Origin: Locusta migratoria
Lineage: Eukaryota > Arthropoda > Insecta > Orthoptera > Acrididae
Length of the DNA: 64,000 nucleotides
NCBI GenBank assembly: GCA_026315105.1
Contig: CM048751.1
Coordinates: forward strand, 342,286,649-342,350,648
Direction of reading: 5' to 3'
In this document: positions 45,906 to 57,384 of the stretch, piece by piece
How the letters are laid out: every line of letters begins with the position of its first letter
Position numbering within the stretch: position 1 is the first letter of the stretch
Made by a program: the position numbers and the translations under genes
Notes under the pieces: model-generated
Databases searched by the model: none
Told to the model about the DNA's origin: nothing
Seen by the model: only the letters and a program-made list of their open reading frames with translations

Positions 45906-47115
45906 TATCTCGCAAATAAACTCTGCTGAAATATCACCGGTCCTTCTTGACTGTGTACTTTGGATTCTCAACAGTGTATTCTTCGTGCTCAGGGACCACA
46001 TTCCGTTCCAAATTATAGAGGGAAAGACTCAGTTTTTGGAGACGATGTCAGCCATGCAAAGACAACTGCAGGTATCAGGAAACAAGATAATTCACATATA
46101 CACAGATGGCTCAAAGTCAGCTGACGGAAATGGCACTGGATGTGCCATTTACAGTCCACAACTACAAATGGAGCAACAATTTAAATTACCAGAGAATGCT
46201 TAGATTTACTTAGCTGAGACATATGCAGTTCTAAAGGCTATACAGTACACTATAAATCAGAAATACTCACACTATGTAATATTATCGGGCTGTAAGAGAG
46301 TACTACAAACAATGTCTAATATAAAACTCTCGAAATACACGAATGAATACCTACTACAAACCCGCCTATGGTATCACGAAAGTCTGAGAAGACAGAAAAA
46401 AAAATCATATTCATGTTGGTGAAGGCACATTGTGGCATACCAGGCAACGAGAAAGTAGATCAGCTGGCAAAGCAGGCAACAAGTAATGGGGCAAAACTAG
46501 AGTTAAAACTTCCTTACACCGAATACGGACATATAATTCGCAAAAGGGCATTTGACTCTTGGCAAGAAGAATGGACACACAGCTCACGCTACAAAGGACG
46601 CAACTATGCTCATATACAAGATAGAATGCCAAAAAGACCATGGATTGATATAGTCAATGGACCCCGACAAGCAACGAGTACATTAAGTAGAATAAGATTT
46701 AACCATGGCTCATTCCCTGAGCACTTACACCGATTGAATATAAATCGAACACTGGCTTGTGATTGTGAGGCATCTCGCGAGGAGATACGAACCATGTATT
46801 TTTTCAGTGCTCAAAATATCAAGAAGCGAGAAAAGATTTTTTTATCATCTGTCATCAAAAATAAAGTGCCACAACCAATGTCAATCAAATCCTTACTATA
46901 CGAATCCAACACAAAAGTCTACGAAGCCATAATCGAGTTTATATCTAATGGAAATATTAAAGTATAATGGTCGTTACTAAACCAATTTGGGCATTAAAGA
47001 ACTATATAAAATAAAGGAAGGAAATAATACTATTATATGGCATTGATTTTGACAAAGAAATGACTGAATGGTTTGAAACCGAAGTCAAAGAAACAAACAA
47101 ACAACAATTTTAGCA
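45906..47115 (+). pseudogene. I-group LINE C-terminal fragment (RNase H)
   Basis: RNase H with HIYTDGSKSADGNGTGCAIY (about 46095), AETYAVLKAIQYTINQK (46215) and MLVKAHCGIPGNEKVDQLAK (46413). Then a C-terminal region with STLSRIRFNHGSFPEHLHR (46677) and a Cys/His patch (CDCEASREEIRTMYFF), ending at 46967. A stop at 46201 breaks it. The A-rich 3' end (46990-47115) fits a LINE tail. It is 5' truncated at the RTE-C junction. Confidence 0.8.
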
Positions 47116-47470
47116 AGTATCTGTGCTCTTCACTTTGTCTCCGTAAACACTATAAGGCTCAATAAAAACAGACCTAAGAACTGCGCGAGACCGAGGGGCT
47201 GGTCTCCTCATGTATACTCTGACTACATCCATAGCCTGGTACTGTCCCCTACCAGAGGGACCTGAAAAATCTCAACTAGGCCCTGTCGCCAACTTCAGCA
47301 CTAGCACGTAGCCGCCGCTTGTCCAAAAGTTCGATGAACGTTGAAAATTACCATGGCAGGTTACTACATTAACATAGTAATTTATTAGGAATAACTCTAT
47401 CACATTCCAATATTATAGGGTTGTCATTAATTTAGTGTGGCATGTGATTAATATGCGATGAAGAACAATG
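47116..47470. other. unassigned stretch
   Basis: Nothing recognised. Confidence 0.35.
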
Positions 47471-48560
47471 GTTTTCCATGAAGCTGCTTGTACATCTGGC
47501 GTTCCGCGGGGAACTGTTATAGGACCCCTAGTGCTCCTTATCTTTATAAACGATCTAGGAGACAATATGAGCAGCCTCTTAGATTATTCGCGGATGATGC
47601 TGTTATTTACGGGTTTGTAAAGTCACCAGAAGACCAAAAGCAACTGTAAAACGATTAAGATAAGATACCTGCATGGTGCAAAAATTGACAGTTCACACTA
47701 AACAATGGTAAGTGTGAAGTCATCCATAAGAGCACTAAAAGAAATTCGTTAACATTCATTTACACTATAAATCAAACATAAAGACTAAATTCAACTAAAT
47801 ACCTATGAATTACAATTACGAACACTTCTAATAAGAAAGAACACACAGAAAAAATCGTTGCGAAGGCTACGTTTCATTAGCAGAACACTTATAACATGCA
47901 ACAGTTCGAATAAAGAAACCCCTACACTACACTCGTGCGTCCTATTTTCGAGTATCGCTGCTCAATGTGCCATCCCCACCAAGTGGGACTGACGGAGAAT
48001 ATAGTCGTGAGCCTCCAAGGCTCCTTGCTGCAGAGAGCGCGGTTGTTCGCAGTCGGAAGTTCGAGTCCCCCTTGGGAATTGGTGTATGTGTTGTCCTTAG
48101 CATCATTTAGTTTAAGTAGTTTGTAAGCCTAGAGACTGATAACCCCAGTAGTTCAGTCCCTTAGATTTACAAACATTTAAACATCTTTTTGACAGAGGAT
48201 ATAGAGAAAATTTAGAGTAGGCCAGATCGTTTTGTTTTATTGCAGTACAGGGGAGAGACTTACACGGAAATGATGTGCTAGCTGGGCTGGAAATCACAAC
48301 AAGAAAGGCGTTTTCGTTGCGGTGAGATCAATTTGCGAAATTTCTTTCTCCACCTTTATCCTCCGAATGCGAACATATTTTGATAGCACCCACCTATTAT
48401 CATTGCCATCATAATAAAATAGGAGAAATAAGTTCATAAACGGAAAGATTTAGGAATTTCTTTTTCCTGTGCGCCATTGGAGAATGGAATGATAGATAAA
48501 TGTAAAAGCTATTTGATTAACTCCCTGCCATACCCTTACAATATATGATTTCAAGAGTAT
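47471..48560 (+). pseudogene. CR1/Jockey-like LINE RT relic, second copy, split by a SINE
   Basis: TSGVPRGTVIGPLVLLIFIN (about 47494) and a decayed FADD region (RMMLLFTG, 47595), then the same C-terminal region as 41266-41770 (TPTLHSCVLFSSIAAQ; ENLE.ARSFCFIAVQ). It is more decayed than the copy at 40640. A SINE lies at 48005-48195. Confidence 0.7.
48005..48195 (+). mobile_element. tRNA-derived SINE (family A, variant head)
   Basis: B-box-like AGTTCGAGTCCC, body GTAGTTTGTAAGC and tail AGAGACTGATAACCCC. Possible duplication GGAGAATATAG / AGAGGATATAG. Confidence 0.72.
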
Positions 48561-49159
48561 TTCTGTAGACGTCATTGAAGGTAGCCTGTTTCATCGTTAC
48601 TACTGAGAAGGCCCAATCGAGCAAACAATTTCGCGTGATTGTTTTATGATCGTACTTCAGATAGTAAGTTTAGTTGTGCTACTGTATCTTACGCTTTCAC
48701 CTGTGACAAGATATTACAACGGAGTGTATCCGAGCTTACCATGAGAGTCAGGCAGAAGACCAGAATAGTCCCGGTTGGGGCTTCCATGGCGAATGTTGGC
48801 GCCGTGGCATGACTGCCTTTATATAGCCAACGGTGTTGTGCTGGCGACGCCCGCTAACCGGAAGAGGGTCGTAATTGTCGCGTTAAGCCGGTTCCAGTTA
48901 TCTGCAGCGGCCAACAACACCTTTTGTAAGATGATGGAAAGAAGTACTGCATTTACACTGAGGTGATATACACCTACGTGTCTGAAGACATGGGGTACCG
49001 ATATGCGCCGATGCAGATGGTGATTTTATCCATAGACAATATGTAAAAGGGTGATCCAATGACAGTCATCTGTACTCCGATGATTCAGTTGAAAAGGCTT
49101 CGAACATGATAATGGATGCAAGATAGGAACTAACAGACTGAACGAGAACTGGTGGCCGG
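48561..49159. other. unassigned stretch
   Basis: Nothing recognised. Confidence 0.35.
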
Positions 49160-49496
49160 AGTGAGACGAATGGACATTCCATTTAGGGAATTCAATATTC
49201 CGTGATGCACAGTGTCAGACGTGTGCCGACAATAACAAATTTGGAGCATTGCCTCTCACCACGGACATCGCAGAGGCTGACGATATACATTTAACGACAG
49301 GGAGCAGTGGCGTTTGAGTACAGTTGTCAGTGGCAACAGACAAGCAACATCGTTTAATTAACCGCAGCAATCAACGTGGGACGTACGACGAAATTTTTCA
49401 TTAGGAAAATGTGTCACAATTTGGCGTTAATGAGCTATGGTAATAGTGACCGATACGAGTGCCTTTGATCACAGCACAATACCTGCAGCGCCTCTG

Positions 49497-49548
<52 letters not shown>

Positions 49549-49900
49549 CTCCACTGATGTCCATAAAGGCTGGAAAGCGTAAACTAAGAGGACGTCTCCT
49601 TCGACGAACGTGGCAAAATTACATTCCCCCATCGCCATATTAAGTGACCCATCGCACGTGCATTGTGTCAGGCTAATGATAAAACATTAATAACGTGATC
49701 AATTTAGAAAAGAAATACACCCTTCTTGATGTGCAAGAAAAGTATCTTGCAACTAGGAAATTAGATAAAGGGGAAATAGAAAACAAACCTAAAAGTTCGT
49801 GAAAAGACGATATCATTCCCAGCCAGCCTACCGTCCAGCTCCAAAAATTAACACACACGTAGGTACTCCTGCATATTTTTGTTCTCCTCAAAGAGTAGCA

Positions 49901-50083
49901 GTTCAAATGTTTGTACAGCTTATGGGACTTAAATACGGGGTCATCAGTCCCTAAACTGACAAACTACTTATGAACTAGGACGGCACAAATATCCATGCCC
50001 GAGGGGGGATTCGAACCCCCGACCGTAGTGGCCGTGCAGACTGTGACTGGAGCGCCTCAGTCTCCTCGGCCACCGCGGCCGGC
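49901..50083 (-). mobile_element. tRNA-derived SINE (family A)
   Basis: Full-length minus copy, B box GGTTCGAATCC, head ending CCGCGGTGGCCGAGG. It abuts a plus-strand SINE B at 50084. The pair together is bracketed by AAAGAGT (49890-49896 and 50328-50334). Confidence 0.82.
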
Positions 50084-50327
50084 AGAGTTCCAGTGGTAAT
50101 GCACTGGACTCGCATTCGGGAGGACGGTGGTTCAAATCCACAACCGGACATCCAGATTCAGATTTTCCGAGGTTTTCCTAAATCACTCCAGATAAATGCC
50201 GAGATGGTTCCTTTGAAAGGATACTGCCGATTTCCTTCTCCTCGTTAAACAAAAATCCGAGCGTAAGCTCCGTCTCTAATGACCACGCTGTCAATGGTAC
50301 GTGAAACCCTAACCTTCCTTCCTTCCC
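50084..50327 (+). mobile_element. tRNA-derived SINE (family B)
   Basis: Head with A-box-like TTCCAGTGGTAATGCACTGG and B box GGTTCAAATCC. Body GATTTTCCGAGGTTTTCCTAA, GATGGTTCCTTTGAAAGG, tail to CTTCCTTCCTTCCC. Confidence 0.78.
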
Positions 50328-50927
50328 AAAGAGTTCGTGTGCTCTTGAAACGATAAAGAATATATTTTAGAAACAACGGAATTGAAGGTTCCATGTAAAT
50401 GAGTAAAATAAAAGCAAAACAGAAGGTACTTAAGTGTTTTCTAGTGTCTAGGGCCTCACAGTCCCGACAAGCTGTCGAGTCTCTAAGGCGGATGTGTGCT
50501 AGGCGTTGGTTGTTGGCCAGCGTATTATTGACCAAATAATACCAGACTGCCGAGACATATTGTGGGCAAAACCGATTCGTGACCAGGTCGGTTGGACTAG
50601 ACGACAGCAAAACTGGGCTTTGCCAGATGACTCACGTTTTCAATTCATTAGAGTGATGGTAGTGTTCGAGTGTGGTGCAGTCTCACCGAACCCATGGACC
50701 GAAGTTTTCAACAAAGCTTCGTGTAAGCTGGTCTTGATTTAATAATGGCGTCCACCTGGTTTACAAGCAAAGAACTGTATTTTCTGGTCCAAAGGAACCG
50801 ATCATCGACTAGAAATTGCTATGTGCGGCTACTTGGAGCCATATTCCAAACCATTCGTGGACTTCGTGTTGCTAAACACCGTTGGAATTTTTATGGATGA
50901 GAATGCACCTTGTAACTGGGTCACGAA

Positions 50928-51274
50928 GAAACTTCCTGGCAGATGTTTCCAGAATGAAACTTCCACTCTGCAGCGGAGTGTGCCCTTAGGCTGTGGCTAA
51001 GCCAAGTCTCCACCATATCGTTTCTTCCAGGAGTGCTAGTCTTTCATGTTTCGCAGGAGAGCTTTTGTGAAATTTGGAAAGTAGGAGGCGAGGTACTGGC
51101 GGAAGTAAAGTTGTGAGGCCGCATCTTGAGTCGTGTCGGGATAGCTCAGTCGCTAGAGCGTTTGCCCGCGAAAGGCAAAGGTCCCAGGTTCGAGCCGGTT
51201 CCGGCACTCAATTTTAATCTGCCAGGAAGTTTCATATCAGCGCACACTCCGCTGCAAGTGAAAGTTTCATTCTG
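50928..51274 (+). mobile_element. inverted-repeat element carrying a tRNA-like gene
   Basis: It is bounded by GGTCACGAA (50919-50927 and 51275-51283), a perfect 9 bp duplication inside Tc1-like sequence. The ends contain inverted blocks: GAAACTTCCTGGCAG with CTGCCAGGAAGTTTC, and CTGCAGCGGAGTGTG with its complement. The plus strand at 51133-51208 is tRNA-like, with A box TAGCTCAGTCGCTAGAGCG, anticodon stem TTGCC/GGCAA, B box GGTTCGAGCCG and a CGG-rich acceptor. Base 33 of the anticodon loop is not U, so decoding is unlikely. A related element is at 59049-59544. Confidence 0.75.
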
Positions 51275-51380
51275 GGTCACGAATGTTTACGGTTTGTTTG
51301 AGGAACATTCTAGATAATTCCATCGAACAATTTGTTCGCCCAAATTGTCCAGTATGAATGACACCGAAGATTTATGGGAC

Positions 51381-51459
51381 AAAAATCCGAGCATCAGCTC
51401 CGTCTCTAAGGACAATGCCGTCGACGGGACGTTAATCCTTAAGTTTCCTTTCTTACCTA
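51381..51459 (+). mobile_element. SINE family B, 79 bp 5'-truncated copy
   Basis: AATCCGAGCATCAGCTCCG and GACGTTAAT are the family B 3' body. It is flanked by ATTTATGGGAC (51370-51380) and ATTTATGAGAC (51460-51470), an 11 bp duplication with one change. Confidence 0.82.
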
Positions 51460-51821
51460 ATTTATGAGACGTAATTCAGATGTCAGTGTTTGCACAAAAT
51501 CCTGCACTGGTAACACTTTCGCAATTATGGACGACTATAGAGGCAGTATGGCTGAATATTCCTGCAGGGGAATGCCAACGACTTGTTTATACCACGCCCA
51601 GTTGGGACACTTCATGGGCAAAGGTAGGTCCGGAACGGTATTTAAATGTACCATACGACTTCTGTCACCTCAGTGTCATTGACTGTGTTAGGTCTGCAGA
51701 TCGAGCAAACACGATTCCTAAAGTCGCCTGTGGCGATCTGCGACTAAAGTAGACGGAGACCTCTGTGTAACTATCAAATTCTTCCTTTTTTACTGAACTC
51801 AAATACCCTCATGATATGTTA

Positions 51822-53482
51822 CGAGGGGTATTAAAATGAAAAGGTACGAAACGGCACCGTCGGTGTAAATGAAGCTTTTATTCAAAAGTAATCACTAGAG
51901 GCCTGAGCAGAGACGCCGACTTTAGAAAATCTGCGTGGGTGCTCTATATCACGGTTCACAAATGTTCGAAACCAACCCTCCTCAAAATCAAGTTCATGCA
52001 TCTTTCAATGAGCAATACTTGATAAAAGTAAATAGGCGGTTGTCTGGATTTTAAAGATAGAAGGAAGAAGGAAGATGAAGAAAAAGAAAGCATGGCTGCA
52101 TTAGGACACTACAGTAAAGAGATCTAATTGGCCGAAGTGGATATATCGATATAAGTAACACCCCAAAACTTGTACAAGACCAATGAAATAATTTTTAGCT
52201 GCACACTAATTTAACACTTTTTGAGCGAAACTTTCTGACAAAAGCGTTTGGTAGAACACCATCACCAAGGTTTAAATAAATCTTTGAAATATTTTGAGAA
52301 TTTGAAGTCTGACATTAAAATTTTTTTGGTCAGTTCCAAGCGAGAGCACTATACATCATCGAAACTTTCATCGCTTCGAGATAACTTCAAGACATCTCTG
52401 ACAGTATTAATATAGTCCAAGGTCTTTTTAGACCTGAGAGAAAAGAATTACAAATTTCAACTGAATCTATAATTTTAATAATAAGGGAAGTGACAAAGAT
52501 AAATGAAAATCAATTAACTTTTGCATCAGCGTAAGATTCTTCAAGCTAAATTCCGGAAAGAATTCAGTTGAATGTTCATAAATACGTACATATGAAAGGT
52601 CAAAAGGACTGATGTGCTTCAGGGTGAATAAAGCTAGCATAGTGGGTAAAACACAGATACTCATTACCACTAGCTTGGGGACCCGCATACAAAACTGATC
52701 TTTTCTTTCACGTATGAAATATCGTCTCTTGCTATGGTCACGTTTTGCATTGCCTGTTGAGTCATAAGATAGTTTTTGATTTTTCTCGATTTTATTAATA
52801 TTTATACAATTTTATTTTCCACCTCAATTTTATGTGGCTGCTCAGCACCCTCAAAAAATTCTTGGGGGGTGCACGAGCCCCGGAGCACCCACGGAGTCGG
52901 CGCCCCTGGGTCTGAGCACAACTTTCCCACTGAGCCGAAGGATTCCCTGTTCCCAGAATTCCTGTGGCTGTCACAAGAGCCAGTCCTCTACTGTGTCCTG
53001 CAGTTCGTCGTCCGAGTTGTAGCGCTTCCCTAAGACATGTTTTTTTAGCGGGCCAAACAGATGAAAGTCGCAAGGCGACATGTCCGGGCTCTAGGGCGGA
53101 TGCTGAAGCTGTTCTCACTTGAACTTGGCCAGTACACTTTGTGTGACCCTGGAGACTGTGGACGGACGTTATCATGGAGCAGAATCGCCCACTCCGTGAG
53201 CATTGCAGGCCGTTTGTTGTTGATGGACTTACGTACACTACGGAGTGTGTCACGGTACACTCTCTGTTAATGATCGAGATATTCGATGAGTATCGGATCT
53301 CGGACATCGAAAAAGACGGTGAGCATCGTTTTGCCTGCTGATGGCAAAACCTTGAATTTCTCAGAGGGAGGAGAAGACGCATAATTCGCTTCCTTAGATG
53401 TCGCACTACGTTATCCCAAAGCGGCATTTTCTAATTTCAATCGGTTTGGTTGTTAAGAGGTTTCGTACCTTCTCATTTGAAC
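51822..53482 (-). pseudogene. mariner relic with internal deletion, split by a hAT-like element
   Basis: On the minus strand a mariner end (GTTCAAATGAGAAGGTACGAAA at 53482) is followed by TTTGGGATAACGTAGTGCGACA. Then, after about 100 bp, come transposase residues SAGKTMLTVFFDVRDP (about 53320), ILLHDNVRP (about 53175; second catalytic Asp) and SDDELQDTVE-type residues (about 53005). The N-terminal third is missing, as in 32861-33480. The hAT-like element occupies 51908-52908. The other mariner end is at 51822-51860. Confidence 0.75.
51908..52908. mobile_element. non-autonomous hAT-like element, 1001 bp
   Basis: Ends CAGAGACGCCGACT and CAGGGGCGCCGACT (complement) form short inverted repeats. 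The inner block GCGTGGGTGCTC is also inverted. It is flanked by GGCCTGAG (51900-51907) and GGTCTGAG (52909-52916), an 8 bp duplication with one change, as for hAT elements. No transposase coding was seen. Confidence 0.72.
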
Positions 53483-54076
53483 TTCACTCGTACAAATGTG
53501 CTATAAATTTGAGCATTCTTGGTCTGCTGTCAGACGAGTCTAGTGCGTTTACCATTATCACGGTATCGAATGATATTAACTATGACTGTGCATCGTAAGG
53601 AAGTTAAAGTCTATCTCCTGCAAAACGCCACTCTTTCTGTGGACAGGGGCTGCTACAATATGTAGCCTATTATTGCCCTTTCTCACGAATAAAAATAAAA
53701 AAAATACTTATGTGATTAGACGATATCATTAACTCCCACATTCCAAATTCTTTGAAGAGTGCTACTCACATGTGCAAATATTTTACAAATGGTATCTATA
53801 AATGATCTGCCAAACATTGGGTGAGTGAAGTTTCGGTAATATGCTCTTCATTTTAATGAAAGCATCTTTTTCGACCATCTGTTCGGACATGACGTCATAC
53901 CTAATGATAGAATTTTGAGGCAGCTCGAGCGGTAAATATGGTAACTGACTTCAAAGTGGGGTCCCAATAGAATTAGTTGTAACGAAGAAATGAATTAACG
54001 TAGTACCTGATACTGAAGTTTTAGCTGTATGAATAGTGGAAATTAATTAAATAAATGATTTTCCTTTCATTCTTTT

Positions 54077-54155
<79 letters not shown>

Positions 54156-54690
54156 TGGAGATGGGAGCGTTTCGGAGAAGTTTGAAATTATTATACACCT
54201 GATTGCATTCGCATTAAAAACGGCTTGTGCACAATCTGCGAATCCACTGAAAGATAAAAAAGAGAAGTAGATTTAATCGTTTGCCCCTCAAATGCTGTCT
54301 CGGTTTCTCGTCAAGCATCATACTTGCTAAGCGTTTAGTAGTAACAGACGCGGCACAAAAGCGGGAAGGTCATGCCGGAGAAAGGTCAGGCGTGATGCGA
54401 GGGCGCAGTTGGGGGGCAATTTACAGTAAAACGTTTTACGACGTCGCGGTACAATGAGGCGTAAATCTCATCGGCATAAACTTAATAACATTTGCCTCAT
54501 AATATCACGTCACAGTTGTAAAATAAAACGAAAAGGAACCAAGCCTGTCGTATTTGTTAATGAATTCACTTACGTAGACGTAAATGAATAGGTGGTCGCC
54601 CACACAGTGCCTTGATATTACAGGGATATTGTATGTCTAGTGACCTTAACGACAAACAAAAAAGTTCAATATTCCTATATAAATTTTGTT
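53483..54690. other. unassigned stretch with (GT)n(GA)n
   Basis: GT run at about 54080-54113, then GA run at 54117-54151. Otherwise nothing recognised. Confidence 0.45.
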
Positions 54691-54703
54691 GAGCAGTGGT
54701 AAT

Positions 54704-54896
54704 GTTCAAATGTTTGTTAAGCTATGGGACTTAACTACGGGGTCATCAGTCCCTAAACTTACAAACTACTTATCAACTACCTTATACTAAGGACGGCACA
54801 AATATCCATGGCCAAGGGGGGATTCGAACCCCCGACCGTAGTGGCCGTGCAGACCGTGACTGGAGCGCCTCAGTCCCCTCGGCCACCGCGGCCGGC
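54704..54896 (-). mobile_element. tRNA-derived SINE (family A), intact
   Basis: Flanked by GAGCAGTGGTAAT (54691-54703 and 54897-54909), a perfect 13 bp duplication. B box GGTTCGAATCC on the minus strand. Confidence 0.92.
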
Positions 54897-54909
54897 GAGC
54901 AGTGGTAAT

Positions 54910-55839
54910 CATATCATTTTGGCAGTCATGTGTTTCGATTTTGTGCGAATAATATAACATTTCTGAAATTTAGTAGAAGGGAACACTATTAAATTTTTTA
55001 CTTCTGTTGTAGGACCAAAGTAAATTACACCAAATCACTATTACTTTGAGAAAAGACATTCCTTTAAAATACATGTTTCTACTCTTGGGCGACCGCAGAA
55101 ATTTTTCTCAGAGGAGACAAGCGTCGAAACTTGCAAATTTTATAAAGCAAATTCGTTGAGTTTGAAATCTTATGGTGCTCCAAAAATTTGACCTGTGTGT
55201 GGACATGCTCCAAAAATTTTATAATGTCACTTTGTTTTTAAATTTTAAAATTTTAATCTATTGACATGGAGTCAGCCACATTTTAACAACTTTTTTTTAA
55301 TGTGAGCTTTATTGTATCCTTCTGAAGAAGGAAAAATTAATTTTGCCGAAACCTGGGTAAAGGTTTAGAGATGTAAACTATTTTATGCAACTGGTCGGCT
55401 GAAAGTGTGTTGACTCTTGGTTTATTTCAATTGAATATTTTTGAAAGTAGATTAGGCTACTTTGATACCTAAAGGGAAAACTGAACATACATGTATGCAG
55501 ACTTTTTCTGTGCTCAGTGTGAATGTAGATTTCACTGTTTCGGCTTAACAGCAAGAAATTATGACACACAATTCAAACAAGTTAGAAAGTAGCACTAGAT
55601 ATTTTCTCAATGAATCTTTTTTTCCCATTCGTATAATGTTTTGCCCGAAAATTCACTATCTGAAACACGAACGGAGTCTTAAATCTCCTGAAAAGTTCTG
55701 TTCGTTCTTAACAAAAACTACTATCAGGTATGTAAGTGGATTTGTACTGTTGGAAGGTGGAAAAGAGGACAGAAACTGTAGGATATATGTCATCTATAAA
55801 AAATCGTTTGCAGATGACATCTCGCAGCATGTTGGAATG
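54910..55839. other. unassigned stretch; possible PLE-type motif at 55322
   Basis: Mostly AT-rich. At 55322-55352 CTGAAGA, an AAAATTAATTTT hairpin and GCCGAAAC resemble the hammerhead-like cores, but outer pairing is poor. Confidence 0.3.
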
Positions 55840-55851
55840 GACCCTTTTCGT

Positions 55852-56050
55852 TCAAATGTTTAAATGTTTGTAAATCTTATGGGATTCAACTACGGGTTCA
55901 TCAGTCCCTAAACATACAAACTACTTATGAACTACTTACGAACTAAGACGGCACAAATATCCATGCCCGAGGGGGGATTCGAACCCCGACCGTAGTGGCC
56001 GTGCAGACCGTGACTGAAGCGCCTCAGTCCCCTCGGCCATCGCGGCCGGC
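55852..56050 (-). mobile_element. tRNA-derived SINE (family A), intact
   Basis: Flanked by GACCCTTTTCGT (55840-55851 and 56051-56062), a perfect 12 bp duplication. Confidence 0.92.
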
Positions 56051-56062
56051 GACCCTTTTCGT

Positions 56063-56780
56063 AACTTCGTACGGACTATACACGGAAATGGTAGAGAATA
56101 TGATAGAGACTACAGTACTGTGGTAATTTTCAGCAAATTTTCCCAGTTGCATGACTGCAGGTTTGCGCAGAAACCTCCATCACACAAAGGAAAATGTGTA
56201 TTTTTTCTTGACTAGCCAAACAACCACAATACTTCCTCTGCCGTGCTGGGTTTAGGATTTAATACAGTGACAGAAGATCATTTCCAGAAATAAAACTATA
56301 TGAATAAAGATTCTGTACTCCCGAATTCAAAAAGAGACAGTTGCCCTCTCTGACCTCCTGCCCCTCCCCCCCCCCCTTTCAGAAGCCTATGTCTATATTC
56401 CTTATAGTTCGGAACTTCTAGGATGATATTCAGTTCATACCTCTGTGGCAATTTGTTGATGCACATTTACATACATTCAGTCGTAATATTTTAATTTTTT
56501 GTGTTTTGTGTTTAAAATAAAATAAGAAAAACTACTGAAACACCAAAGAGAGCCACTGCGCTGAAAATTACTTCAGTCGTCTATTACATTTCGTCTATCG
56601 GCACATCAATTTTGCATGTTGATGAAGTAAACATCGTCCCCTGAAACGGACTGTCGTCGAAATCTTAGGTTTACGCCTATCATCATATCTATGAAAGTGT
56701 GGGACGAGCACCACAGCTGTCCAAATGAACACTTGTTTCACTGTCTTGTACAGTCTGTAAGTTGATTATATTACATACTG
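56063..56780. other. unassigned stretch
   Basis: C-run at about 56362-56378; nothing else recognised. Confidence 0.4.
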
Positions 56781-56781
56781 T

Positions 56782-57190
56782 GGTGTCGCACAAGTCTGAA
56801 GTGCGTGCCGCGTACTTTCGCCGCGCGCCGCCATGCAAGCACGGCGCGGCGTTCTTACGACGTCAGCCACGAGCGCCCTCTGCTACAAATCCGCTCGTGG
56901 CCACCCTGAACTGCATCGGTCACTTGGGAATCGGACAGGCACTAGGAAAGTCTCTCATCAGTAGGCAGGCCATTACCTAGTTCAACTATGTATCAGAATT
57001 TTGCAGTCATGATACTTGTAAAAGTTAAGTATTATCAGATTGATACGAAATACATATCTTGTTCTAATCTAGCTTAGTGTTTCTAGTTTCTGCTGTCCCA
57101 CTGGCTGGTCACCTCAGACTCTGTTCCCGCATACGCATGCATCCTATTTCCCTGTGTTGGTCTCTCTCTTCTCGGCCACCGACACCCAGG
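56782..57190 (+). repeat. LTR-like dispersed repeat, copy 3
   Basis: Starts TGTGGTGTCGCAC and runs to GGCCACCGACACCC, collinear with 27949-28395. A short leader-like GGCGGAAACGAGACAAAACG follows. No duplication was found. Confidence 0.68.
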
Positions 57191-57343
57191 ATAACTGGCG
57201 GAAACGAGACAAAACGTATAAATAATTTCGAAAATATAAAATAAAATATATGTTCAAGAGTTGTCTCCTGAGTTCATCATATCTATAATACTCCTACATT
57301 AAAAGACCATCTTTATTGCAGATTGTTTTATACTTTTATTAAT

Positions 57344-57384
57344 GAACGTTTCGCCCTTTAGAAGGGCATCCTCAGATTATCTGC
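57344..57384 (-). ncRNA. hammerhead-like motif, left arm
   Basis: Minus strand: CTGAGGA, strong helix II (GCCCTT-CTA-AAGGGC), then GAAACGTTC. The cleavage-site region looks changed compared with the right arm. Confidence 0.5.

Larger units (their letters stand above)
49499..50575 (-). mobile_element. minus-strand LINE 3' fragment inside the Tc1-like element
   Basis: A 50 bp T-run (49499-49548) is the poly-A tail on the minus strand. At the far end the minus strand encodes SAVWYYLVNNTLANNQRL and CRDCEALDTRKHL (about 50395-50545), a C-terminal zinc patch as in Jockey/R1-type LINEs. Two SINEs interrupt it (49901-50327). The 5' truncation point is near 50575. Confidence 0.65.
49160..51790 (+). 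mobile_element. Tc1-like element relic with multiple nested insertions
   Basis: Transposase pieces in order: N-terminal HTH region (about 49160-49497), central part after a minus-strand LINE insertion (WTRRQQNWALPDDSRFQFIR, about 50590; FVDFVLLNTVGIFMDENAPC, about 50855), then the inserted tRNA-bearing element, WFEEHS-type residues (about 51290), a SINE fragment, and the C-terminus AQNPALVTLSQLWTTIEAVW (about 51495). Each insertion has its own junction. Frames are broken by stops. Confidence 0.78.

Noticed and set aside
49435..49643. Open frame through the 50 bp T-run
   Set aside because: Encodes poly-Phe or poly-Lys only; the T-run is a retrotransposon poly-A tail on the other strand.
51126..51208. 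Functional tRNA gene
   Set aside because: It lies in a repeated inverted-repeat element and the anticodon loop lacks U33; its relative at 59080 is also degenerate.
55322..55352. CTGAAGA...GCCGAAAC as a further hammerhead
   Set aside because: The core is present and an AAAATTAATTTT hairpin exists, but helix I cannot be formed from the flanks and no tail similarity to the PLE units was seen.
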